This document shows positions 23,441-35,383 of a DNA stretch of 64,000 nucleotides, piece after piece. Within the stretch, counting starts at the first letter, position 1. The number at the start of each line of letters is the position of its first letter. Under the pieces are notes generated by a model, which was given only the letters and a program-made list of their open reading frames with translations, did no database searches and was not told the DNA's origin. The stretch lies in contig OX467082.1 of NCBI GenBank assembly GCA_950106755.1, forward strand, positions 13,640,001 through 13,704,000, given 5' to 3'. The position numbers and the translations under genes were made by a program. Source of the DNA: Climacium dendroides (Eukaryota; Streptophyta; Bryopsida; Hypnales; Climaciaceae).

Positions 23441-25560
23441 GAGAGTCCCCCAGTCGGCACTAATAAGTGACGACATTCGCTTTCTGGTTGAAGCTCGTCT
23501 CGGAGGTGAACGGTATTTTGAGACTATTGAGAGTATCGGTACTGATTGAAGTACTGGTCGACTTGGATGAATGTGTGCGGTGAGAGAGGACTTTCAGTTG
23601 ACAGAGAGCATCCGTCAAATCGACGAACGGATGCCAAAAACATTGCCTGAGGATTCCAAATCTCATTCCTATTTCATTGCTTTTCATCCCATTGTTGGAG
23701 GGGTTTAGAATTGGTGGCAAGATGACTACGATAGTATGCAAAAATGTGTAACCCTTTGACACTAGCACAACACATTCAATAGAAGAAAACTATGTTGCCT
23801 ACACGTTTAAACTGTGTTGGGAATGACCAAACCATGTCATATGGATTTTGTTGAGATTCTTGTTTTAAACACTGAAATTATGTGTTGTAGTACAGTTTTC
23901 AACGTAAAATTCTACGTTGGAGTGCATTTACTATCCATTCACAATATTGTTAACAAATAATTGAACCACTAATGGTACCTTGAACCATTTCAAAGCCCAC
24001 TTCTTCCATACATGCATATCACTGGTATAGCAAATTATGATAATTACACAAGTTCTACTTTTTTATTTTCTTAAATTTAAAAGGACATGACATTTTGTTT
24101 ACGATGAAGAAATGACAAATTGGGAAATAATTACAAGATTACAAAAGTGAAATCATCTTTAATTCATATAAATGTAAATAAACCACTTTGGATGAAAAAA
24201 ATAATTTTTCATCATTGCAAAGACGAAAGCCATGTCACACTATGATAGCTTATCACTACTACTTGAAAAGGCACCAAAATTAGAAAATTGGTTTAGAAAA
24301 AAGGATTTAGAAAATTTATCAAATTTCTACTTCCATCATTCTCAAACTACTCATTGTAGGAAAATCCTATTCAAAGGCTCAAGATGTTGTTTCAAGATTA
24401 AAATACCAATGGTAATGCTTTTAGGTGACAAATTGTATGAAAAAATTCCTTTATTATAATGATCATTGAATTGAGTTGCATTTCATTCATTAAAAGTAAT
24501 AATATCAATAGACTCTAAAGAAGTCACATCACTTATTTATTAAGATGGCAAATTGAGAAAGGAAAAAATATATAATTATAACTCTTAATAATAGATTGTG
24601 GCCTTTACTTTCAAAACAATCAAAGTATGGAATTTACATATACCAACTTTCAATTATATATAGGTAGAAATTCATGCTTGAAATTTATAGCTAGATAAAT
24701 TTCATTAATATAATTATATGTATGGAGGATCAATATCTTATACGAACATCAATAGACTTTGTACAAATACGATTGTTGTTAAAAATCTTGCACAAAATAA
24801 AAAAAAAAAAAAGTTTAGCCAATTCGTTTTTTAGAAGGCACTTCCATATAAGGTCAATTTATGACTTCTAATTTTTGCATAAAAGTTTAAAAAAACAAAA
24901 TTTTACATGGAAGTGTGCAATAGTTGCAAGAAAAGAATCATAATTGTTGGCTATCAAAAGATTTCAAGGAAGCTTGTAATAAGCAAGGAAGACAAGTTTC
25001 CAACTTCCGAAAAACTATTTTTAATATTGAACTTGAACTTTTTGATTGCTTCTCAATTAAAAAGCTACTTCCAAAATGCAATTTTTACCTACTCACATGC
25101 AAGTAAAAGCATCATGAAACTTGACAAAGACAATTCCAACTTCTAAAAAATTAAAAATTAATTTCCAATTCCGATACAACATGGAGGTTTGCTTGGAGTG
25201 GGTTTATTATAAGGTATGTGCATCCAAATGGAATAGGAGTCATTTATTGACACCTAGAATAAGCCATAAACCAAAAGGCACGTGGCCTCAATGCTAACAG
25301 GTGAATTTTCATGAATCTTTTATAGTGATGAGGGCAGGTTTTGTGTTGGCCAATAAAACCAATGTGATATTGTACAAGCTAAGGAGCTGTTGCTTTTGGA
25401 TGTTTCCGTGTTCACTTTTGTGTTACGCTACTATCCACAGTAGATGCATCAACACACTTGTTTTAACAAATTCATATTTACATTCATACAAGGTTAAAAT
25501 ACAAAACTAATTTTATTGATTTCTTAAAAAAATTCTTAACAAGCGCACACCTCAAGATCT
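23441..25560. other. Intergenic region between divergent AMSH and RABB1 genes
   Basis: The left 300 bp are probably AMSH promoter. From 23.8 kb onward the sequence is very AT-rich with no recognisable gene. Short ORFs are lysine/phenylalanine-rich by-products. From about 25560 the sequence becomes C/T-rich and leads into the RABB1 5' UTR. Confidence 0.45.
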
Positions 25561-25877
25561 ACCCGTCTCAAACTGAGGAAGGGAACACGGGAACTAAACT
25601 CGGGGAACAGGCCTTCCTCGTCCCTCCTTCCACTTGAGCCTCGCATCTTCACCAGCTGCGTGTCTTTGCATCGTCGTTTTTCCGAAATCCTTTGCTTTCT
25701 GTGTGCTCAATCGTCCGCCATCTCCGAAGTTACCCCGCACGCCTTCCCCCTCTTCACCTCCAGTCTCCTCTTCACCTCCCTCTCACACTCCACTTTCACA
25801 TCCTCTGATTTCGAGCCATTTCTGTAGTAGTGCGATTGGAATTCGAAACCAAGGGCGACAACAATCACTCGGGCGCC
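25560..25877 (+). promoter_or_regulatory. RABB1 promoter and pyrimidine-rich 5' UTR
   Basis: A C/T-rich leader (about 25620-25830, with CTCTTCACCTCC-type motifs) precedes the start ATG at 25878. Such leaders are typical of highly expressed plant housekeeping genes. The transcription start is not determined. Confidence 0.45.
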
Positions 25878-27311
<1,434 letters not shown>

Positions 27312-28041
27312 TGGTATATACAAGGAAGACCTGGTTGTTCAATATTCATGTCTCGGAAGGTGCTCAGATATGTCATTGGGTTTCAGCCAAGTTAGAAGTA
27401 CTCCAAACTCGTTGCTTCTTGGAAGGCCTCTACGCAGGTTTTGATTTGTTGTAGGCGAAGTGGACTCTTCAGTAGATATACTGTTCTCTGTGAGAACGAT
27501 GATGCACTGGAGTTGAAGTTGGTGAATAAGGGTGTGAGGTACACCTGATGTATGTATTCAAGATTTGTAATGAAATTGAAAGGTAGATATTGGTTGTTCT
27601 GTTTTGTTCTTTTTGTAATATATGGTATTTCGCTGCTATTACAAACGATGACAGGGAGGCTATCCTCAAGTTCTTTTCCATAGACTTTCGAAAGCTGACT
27701 CAACCTGCTATGCACGGTTTCTAATTTCTGTACAGTCGCTGAGATTTGCCGTTGGCCAATGTGTTTTGAGGGTTTTGGGTTTTGTGGCTACAGGCTTTTC
27801 ATCAAAACATTTCAGCAATCTTACTGAGCAACACTGATTACGGAACACTGATTACGGAAGCATTGTGGTACCTTACGCAAAGGTCAGATTCGGCAGAAAT
27901 TAAGTCACTTCTGTAAAAAAAAAAAAAAAAGTGTCATGTGTCATCTTGTGAATGGTGTGAGTTGACATGGTCCCCTGAGAATTTGAAATGAAATTCAATT
28001 TCAACAATTGAGTGCCGAACCAGACCTTTATGTATGGTATA
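27312..28041. other. RABB1 3' UTR and downstream spacer
   Basis: The 3' UTR probably occupies the first few hundred bases. A tandem pair of AACACTGATTACGGA is present at about 27830-27860, and a 16-A run near 27915. No gene is recognised. Confidence 0.4.
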
Positions 28042-28173
28042 AGGTAGGAGATCCATAAATTGTCCACCTAAAAGTTGAAACTTGAGGACTATGAAAAAGA
28101 AACATGTACAAATAGTGTACATTTGAGGAGGTGGGTGATTTTAGAGCCTATATGTTTTTAGAACCTCCTACCT
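28042..28173. mobile_element. Short MITE, AGGTAGGAG termini, TA-flanked
   Basis: A 132-bp element starts AGGTAGGAGATCC and ends with the complement of AGGTAGGAGGTTC. It is flanked by TA on both sides. Its first bases match those of the elements at 30314 and 31067, which suggests a common mobilising transposase. Confidence 0.6.
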
Positions 28174-29905
28174 TACCCATAACATTATTAACTTGAGTAT
28201 TAATGTCTCTTTAAGAAATGATCATAGATTGAATATTCTTTTGCTACATGTTCTTAACCTATAGAGGACCATTGTTTCCTTGGGAGACAAATGAAAGTTT
28301 AAATGTTTGCTTACAATCTCAATTTTGAGTATGATTTTTTGAAACTTTAAAAAAAAGGAGAACAAATTAGCTTTATAGAAGTGAAATTTGCAATTCAATC
28401 GATGCCTAGGAGCAAACCACCCAAAGTAAAAATAGTTGAGCTTGGACAACAAAAGATATCGTAAAAATTCAAAATATATTTTTTTGTTTCTTATAGAATA
28501 TATTTTTACCTACATTGCTTCAATTCATTGCATTTTGGTTATTGATGTGAAAGGTATAAAGCACCTTGTTTTTCAAACCATCTATTGGATTCACTTTTTA
28601 ACTGAATTGTCACAATTTTGGAAAAAATAAATAAATTCACAAGGTTGGAATTGCTTGCTAGGATAATTTCACCATTAGGATTGATGTGTTTCAATTGCAT
28701 GTTTGAGTTATAAATAATTTAGAATTTCTTTCCAACGTGTTCCTAATTCTACTTTAAAATAATTTAAAGAATGAAAATCTTGATTTTTCTTTTAAAAATT
28801 TAAATTCTCCTAGATTCCAGACTCAATTTTTCACTATACTGATTCTTTTACCTCAAAACTTTGTAGTGCAAACTTCACATTAAGAGAATTCAAAGCCTAA
28901 TAATCTAAAGTGGAAAGGATTTTTTTGTACTATTCTTAATTAAGTCTTCTTCTAACATCCCTAGCACAAACTAGGGACAACTTTATGATCACCTTTATTG
29001 TCTCTATAATTAACAATAACTCTATAAGGTAAACAAGTCTACTATGATTTGCTTTCCAATTCCTTCAAGAGACCAATCCAATTCAATCACCCTACTTTAG
29101 GCCCAATTCTATCCAAAAAAATCCAAATCCTTTTTTTTATGACAAAAATTAGAGTATTTTATGACAATAAATAATTCTATAACAACAAAAGGTAAGTTGT
29201 CACTCCATTAATGGTCAATACTTAGTACTTATCTTAAATGGTTATGGATTGTTTATGGAATGTTTATGACTTTATTCTACAGGCGGTTCAGTAATTTTAT
29301 AGTAAAAATTCACAAAGATTACAATTTTCATCGAAAAATAATAATTTCACTAGGTTTTGATTTGTGAAACATGTGCACACCCTTGAAAAATATATGCCAT
29401 CTATTTAGAGAGTTTTGTGTTATAGTACTCCTAATAGTCCTTTATAACTTGCAAAATCATTGCACCTTCCTTATTTTTTTTAATACTCCTCATTCTCAAG
29501 GTAGCCAAAATTGATACATGTTCGTCTTGAAGGTGGCATATTACACTAAGTTAAATTTTGTATACTAGTTCTAGGATCATTGATGGTGATTGCACTGAGA
29601 ATGGATATAGTAGCTGACCCATTTCCAACATCACCTCCTTTCCAATCTACAGGTTGCTTTCTTTCCATGAAGTTGTAATGGAGTTCGAGGAGCAACTGTG
29701 GCGCATTATGATTGGCCGTAAGGCTATTAATATTGCAACCAGCCCTTAGGCGATTTTGCAATTAGCCTATGGTTGGAAATTGAAAGGTCTACATCACCAT
29801 TACAGGTCAAAGAGAATCTTTCACTAAATTTTTTATAATAATTATATAATTTTGTATAATAAAATTTTGGAAAAATATACAATCCTTCCAAACTCTATTT
29901 CAATA
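28174..29905. other. AT-rich gene-free region
   Basis: No gene, RNA or bounded repeat is recognised. Confidence 0.4.
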
Positions 29906-30736
29906 AGGTAGAAGCATCAGTTGTCAACCACACCCAATGCCCAACCAACTTGAGTGCACTATTTCCAACTTGAGGTTGGAACTCATGCTTTAAATGTGTG
30001 TTTTTTGTCTTTTTCAAGGTTGGGACTAATATGCTTATGACACATGTCTAAAAGCATTGAGTGAGAAAGTAGGAACTAGGAAGTAGTGAACATGAAATTA
30101 GTTCTTCAATGATCGGAATTACAATATTCTAAACATTGACTACGGGTTGACGATACTTTTTGGCTCCTAAAATTCACTGTAACTTCAAATTTGGGAATAA
30201 AATTCTAAAAAATAAAGAATCCCCATATTTCCTATCTTCCTACATGGAAAAAATTTCCACCACCTCATACTCCTCACCATTTGGGTGAAATTTGCTTAAG
30301 TGATCCATTATTGAGGTAGGAGGCTCATAAGTCAACCACTTAAGCACTGGAACCCTATAAATGGCATTGGAATGGATTGGAGGTGGTTCTTAAATTGACC
30401 TCCATAGACATTGCAAAAATTGAGAAAAATATTATTCATTATTGCAAGAGCCAATCATTCTCCTTGCTTTTCCCATTTCTCTTTAGAAGTTGCAGTGAAC
30501 ACTTTATGAAAGACCTAGGATCATAAATAGGGACCTACAACACTTCTTGTTTGAAAATTCATAACTAAACCAAAAATAATCCAAAAAATATGAAACAACT
30601 TGGGTTAGATGCCAATTCCTCTTGCCTTTCAAGGAAAATTTATTGAAAAATATTTTAAGAAGTTTCACCTGCCCAAAATTCAGTTCCAGTGCTTAAGTGG
30701 TTGACTTATGAGCCTCCTACCTTGGTGCTTCTACCT
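29906..30736. mobile_element. MITE, AGGTAGAAGCA termini, TA-flanked, carrying a nested element
   Basis: The left end AGGTAGAAGCATC (29906) and right end GGTGCTTCTACCT (ending 30736) are inverted and flanked by TA on both sides. The interior at 29975-30230 is homologous to 1720-1970. A second element (30314-30722) is inserted close to its right end, so the outer one is the older. Confidence 0.65.
30314..30722. mobile_element. MITE with perfect TIR of about 39 bp, nested in 29906-30736
   Basis: Perfect inverted termini begin AGGTAGGAGGCTCATAAGTC and extend through CAACCACTTAAGCACTGGA. Both flanks are TG. The interior is, in reverse orientation, homologous to the tandem units of the neighbouring element at 31067-31806 (shared AATGATTGGCTCTTGCAATA in the latter). 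Confidence 0.85.
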
Positions 30737-31066
30737 TACATGAGAAAAATTCTGCACTCAAGAAACCTGCGCTCTAAATATGCCTAATTGCTTGAGTGGT
30801 TGGAAATAGGTCAGCTACCTTACACTATTTCCAAACATAGGTATTATTATTATTTCCAAACATAGCTATTATTATTATTATGCAGTACAACCGGTCTACT
30901 GCACCCCTTCAACTGACACCAATTTGCAGACTAAGGAGGACGTTGCTGCCCTCATCCCTCACGAGGTGCTGCGGAGGGCGGTGCCATCCAATTTTGATTT
31001 GCCAAGACAACACCAGCCAGTCATCTCAACTCTCAAGTACTCATGGCAGGGTCAAAGCAGTGACTA

Positions 31067-31806
31067 AGGTAGGAGGCTCAAAAACTGCTCATTTTTAAGG
31101 ATTGGTCTGCCTTTTTTTTTTCCCATGTATTTTCATCCATGGAAATATTTTTATCTCATTTTTCAGACAGAGAGGAATAGATGCAGAATGTATCACAAGT
31201 GGTTTCATATTTTTTGAAGCATTATTGAATTGCTTATGGATTTTCAAATGGATTGTGTCACAGGCACCTATTTATGACTTTAGGTCTTCCATAAACTGTT
31301 CACTTGCAACTTGTAAAGAGAATTGAGGAAAGCAAGAAGAATGATTGGCTCTTGCAATAGATAATACTTTTCTTTTAACAATCCATTCAATGATTATAGA
31401 AGTCAATTTAAGGACCATCTCATGTCCATTTCACAATTAATTATAGGGCACCTATAGTAAATATTTTTAGCTCATTTTTAAGACAAAGAGAAATAGATGC
31501 AAGAATGTATTACAAGTGGTTTCATATTTTTTTGAAATATTATTCAATTACTTATAGATTTTCAAATGAGTTCTACCATAGGCACCTATTTATGACCCTA
31601 GGTCTTCCATAAACTGTTCACTTGCAACTTATAAAGAGAAATGAGGGAAGCAAGAAGAATGATTGGCTCTTGCAATAGATAATACTTTTCTTTTAACAAT
31701 CCATTCAATGATTATAGAAGTCAATTTAAAGACCATCTGATGTCTATTTCACAATTAATTATAGGGGCGATTCTAAATGCCCATGTGGAGTTTGAGCCTC
31801 CTACTT
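31067..31806. mobile_element. AGGTAGGAGGCTCA element with internal 316-bp tandem duplication
   Basis: The termini are AGGTAGGAGGCTCAAA (31067) and the complement of AAGTAGGAGGCTCAAA (right end about 31806, one base changed). Inside, a unit starting AAATATTTTTA at 31143 is repeated at 31459 (period 316). It includes a nearly identical AATGATTGGCTCTTGCAATA stretch in both copies. No coding sequence is seen. Confidence 0.75.
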
Positions 31807-32248
31807 TAAGGTAAAACAATTAGAATTAGGAGTTTGGCCTTGTGCCATTGCTAAAATTCTCCAATTTATTTCCCACATATAGACAAGTGGGAGAAATAGT
31901 GAGAGTAATTGAAATTATATTTTTTCAACAAAGTGTGAATTTGCTATAAATTTTTGAAGTGTTTAGTGCATCATGGCCCAAAAGAGTCTCTAGACTATCC
32001 CAGAACCATCAAAATTTGAATCCATAATGCTCATCTTACTCACTTAAAGCAATTACATGATTCTCTAATATGAAAGGCCTAAAAAGTCAAGTCTTATAAT
32101 GGATTCATATTGAAAAGTTGGAGGTTTCTAATGAGGTCATTAAATAATCACTCCATTACTATCATGTAAGACATTGATTGTGGCCCAAATCTCACATATT
32201 GGAAAAACCTGTAATGAAGTCATTCCTTTGATGTCAACTATGGGGTCA
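31807..32248. other. Gene-free spacer before the solo LTR
   Basis: No gene is recognised. The last five bases (GGTCA, 32244-32248) are the left target duplication of the LTR. Confidence 0.5.
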
Positions 32249-33543
32249 TGTCATGCCCCTATCTACTTGGGGTGCCCAAATGAACCTTAGTGCGCAAGGG
32301 GGGACCTTGGGGGTGACTTCCCAAGCCTTGCAATAGACTAGGTAGGGAGAATGAAGAGACTCCCGATCAAACAGGGCGCAATAGCGCCCTGGTTTTGAAG
32401 TGAACATGAGAGTGCCACACATGTTTGGAAAGCTCTTGACAATACGCTTCCAATGGCGCAAAGAACGCGCAATTTGGAGTTGTGAGCGAAAAGTTATGGC
32501 CGCTCAAAGTTGACTGGGTCCCGGTGGCGCCGGGATACTTGAGGGCTAGGTGTGAGGGGTTCTCAATGAATCCCACAACAAAGTATGGCATGTGGCATAT
32601 CATTGGAAAGCTATGAATACAAGGAACCTAGAATGACAAGAATTACGAGGTTCTAAGACATGAGTCAAAAGTTATGGCCAAAAGAAGAGCCGTGGTGAAG
32701 GCGTGACGCCTCCCCCGGTGCATCCGAATCTTTAGAGGGCCATAACTTTGCGAGGACTTGTCCAAATGGGACGAGTGAGCAGTCCATCGGCATCTACTCG
32801 TCGCGTAGATGTCTAAAATGGGCTTGCATTCTGTATTTGGAGTCCGGAGCGCAAAGTTACGCCGGTTGGAAGTTAGGGAGTCCAAACGGTGACGTAACTT
32901 GACGATTTGGGTTGGAAGTGGGTGGTCTTCCACAACCCAAGGTTATCCAAGGACTTCCTTCGACCTAGGACGGGGGGGTCTGCCGAATACCACAGAGAGT
33001 ACTATAAGGAGGGGTTGGTCTCCCTCCTCACTTCCTCTTGAAGCCTTGGTGAGTCCTGGTGACTCATGGTTGGTGGTGGTGACTTCACCACCACTTCAAG
33101 GCACCATGGGACACTTGTGTGTGTCCCGTGGCATCGGTTGGGTGGAGTCCCGCTCCTTGCTAGGCTTCCTTGGATGTGTCCCGAGTTGTGAGCGCCGGTT
33201 ACCTCTAGTGGATGAGTAGCAAATGCAAAAAGGGCTAGCATGGAGTGGGGTGACACTCAAGGGCGGTTAGGACCATGGTGAGTAGTGCCACCATGGGTCC
33301 TTGCACATTAAGGTGGAAGTTCCGCCCCATGTTACTAAGTGACATGCCCGGTGTCACGATGGGAGTGTGTGCTAGTAGTCCCGGTGACTGGGACTTGGCA
33401 AACTGAGTTGGAAATGGGGACTAACATTGTGGGTGCTTGGCATGTGCAGTGTTAGGCAGTTGGTGACCAAGTGATGCCGTAAGTGGACTGTGGTGAACCT
33501 AGTGAGCTGTTGGGAGCTGGTAGGTGTCATTTGGGTCGCGACA
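32249..33543. mobile_element. Solo LTR of an LTR retrotransposon
   Basis: This 1295-bp GC-rich block starts TGTCATGCCCC and ends GGGTCGCGACA, giving short inverted TG...CA ends (TGTC at each). It is flanked by identical 5-bp duplications GGTCA (32244-32248 and 33544-33548). No primer-binding site follows the right end, and no gag or pol is near, so this is a solo LTR left by recombination. A TATA-like CTATAAGGAGG lies near 33002. Superfamily (Ty3 or Ty1) cannot be told without internal sequence. ORFs inside are by-products. Confidence 0.88.
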
Positions 33544-33548
33544 GGTCA

Positions 33549-34645
33549 TCTAATTGCAATGAATTGTTCCACCTCATAGCCAACTGAATGCATCTAGTTG
33601 ACTTCAGAATGGATGAAAAAACAAAAACATGAAGGTAAAAAAAAACACAAAATTGTCAAAATAAGCAACTAAGCATAGTTGGAGGCACCTATTTCAAGGA
33701 AAAAATATTTTTGTAGTATTAGCAATTGAAAATCATGAATATAAAAAACATATAATTTTTGGATAAGATATGTAATTACTATGGATTTTTATAGTAGAAG
33801 CTCCCTAGGCCATTGGAACTGTTACATAGCTTGGTCAAAGAACCAAAACCTAGGGAATCAACAGTCCACCAATTGTAGTTAAGTATGAGGACAATTTGAT
33901 TACACTTTTGGGAACACTTCTAATAGTAGTCTTCTCGTGAGGAATGGGGACATAGACGATTTTGGATGTTTTTACTTGAGAGAGAGACAAAGTAGAATAG
34001 GTGGTAAAGAATGGAATCCATATGTGATTAGGAATTGTATGCAAAATATGCACTAATTAAACTATGGTTTAGATTTATTGATCCTATCCCCCTTTGGAAG
34101 TATGTATTCTCTTTATAATTCATTTTAGATCACCATACATTCCAAACAATCATGAACTTCAAAAATCACTAAATTTTTATAGGAAATCTAAATGCATGTA
34201 TAATGTGCCATTTTTAAGCTATTAAGTGCATGTCCCAAATCCCCATTTAAAACTAGTTCACCTCCAATTCTGAAAATTTTCACACATGTTACATTGCATT
34301 TGAAATATGCTTCATACAAACATTCTACTCTTGAAAATGCCTTATCCAATAATCACTAAAATTGAGATTTGTATACTTCTATGCAAATAAATGATTAAAT
34401 TGTTTCTTACACAAATAAGAGTACAAAATATTTCAAACAATAGATCAAGGATGTGGTCACTTCCAACTAAGGATAGAGGGTGCTAAAATGAACATTCAAG
34501 GTTCTAAAAAGTCCCCATACAAATCATTTTAAGACAAAAATGATCACCACCAACATATGTGGTGATCATAACCCTCTACCCAACACTACTCTAGGCATGC
34601 TAAAGATTAAGAAGATGCAACCTTGCATAAATTGTAAGTTTAGCA
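33549..34645. other. AT-rich gene-free region
   Basis: No gene, RNA or bounded element is recognised. Confidence 0.4.
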
Positions 34646-34649
34646 ATGA

Positions 34650-35160
34650 GGCAAGGACAGTTTTGCTTCCTTGAAAAGAGGACCCATGCAGCCAACAAAG
34701 TTATCTCATATGGCTACTCAGTCAACCCCAATCCTTGAATAAGCGACCCTGGGGATGATCTCAGGTGACAAATGTCCAAGCACATGTGGAAGAACCCCAA
34801 ATGTACACGTGGATGCTTCAAAGAAGCCTCGCAGTAAAGTGACTCCCTGTTCAGGGTCAGGAGGCCCACATCTCCAGAACGATGGGTTCCAGAGTTTCTC
34901 TAAAAGTGAGGAAATGCAGCAGTAGTTGACTAAAGAGCTGGAGATAGCGAGGCCAAGGTCCAAAAGAACTGTTCAAAAAGCACAGTACAACCCTGAAAAA
35001 GGCAGAGTGAAGCGGCTTACAAAACCCAAGGCCAGAAACCAGAACCCCCTCGATGGCACAAACCTTATGAGTCATCGTGGTCACAGAGCAGTGACTCAAC
35101 AATGTGTGTTCGATTTCAGCAAATGTTTTGGGGTGAATAACAGCACCCAGTGGGTGTAAA
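34650..35160 (+). pseudogene. Unrecognised gene fragment with two in-frame stops
   Basis: One plus frame reads as protein-like sequence from about 34650 to the stop at 35158-35160. It is interrupted only by TAA at 34740-34742 and TAG at about 34920-34922. The composition is unlike random AT-rich DNA: a Lys/Arg-rich part (RPRSKRTVQKAQYNPEKGR) and Gly/Ser-rich parts. The GC content is gene-like, and an AATAAA lies 75 bp downstream. The family is not recognised. It could be a decayed final exon, a gene piece moved by a transposon, or a real gene whose stops fall in unrecognised introns. The minus strand also has an open stretch here, but no polyadenylation signal or domain supports it. Confidence 0.4.
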
Positions 35161-35234
35161 GTGTGGTGGATTCAATGCAACGGTTTCAGTTGTCAGCCTA
35201 AAGCTAAACGGGACCTCGCTTTGTCTCCCAAATG

Positions 35235-35240
35235 AATAAA
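35235..35240 (+). promoter_or_regulatory. AATAAA polyadenylation signal candidate
   Basis: AATAAA lies 75 bp after the stop that closes the gene-like frame at 34650-35160, in the right place for a 3' end of that fragment. Confidence 0.35.
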
Positions 35241-35383
35241 AGTTTTCATCATAGTCGTGTGGAGTTCAGAACTCCGGTGAAATGTCCCTATGCTGTCTAG
35301 TCAGACTATTTGAACTAATATGAAAGAAATGAAAGAATGAATGGGGACAGTACAGGAAGATTACCCATTTTCAGGCTTCCTCT

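Noticed and set aside
24232..25146. Possible genes in the AMSH-RABB1 spacer
   Set aside because: Short lysine, asparagine and phenylalanine-rich frames typical of AT-rich DNA, with no domain or splicing support.
32899..33256. Open frames of 84-106 codons on both strands
   Set aside because: They lie inside the solo LTR, have no domain, and reflect its high GC content.
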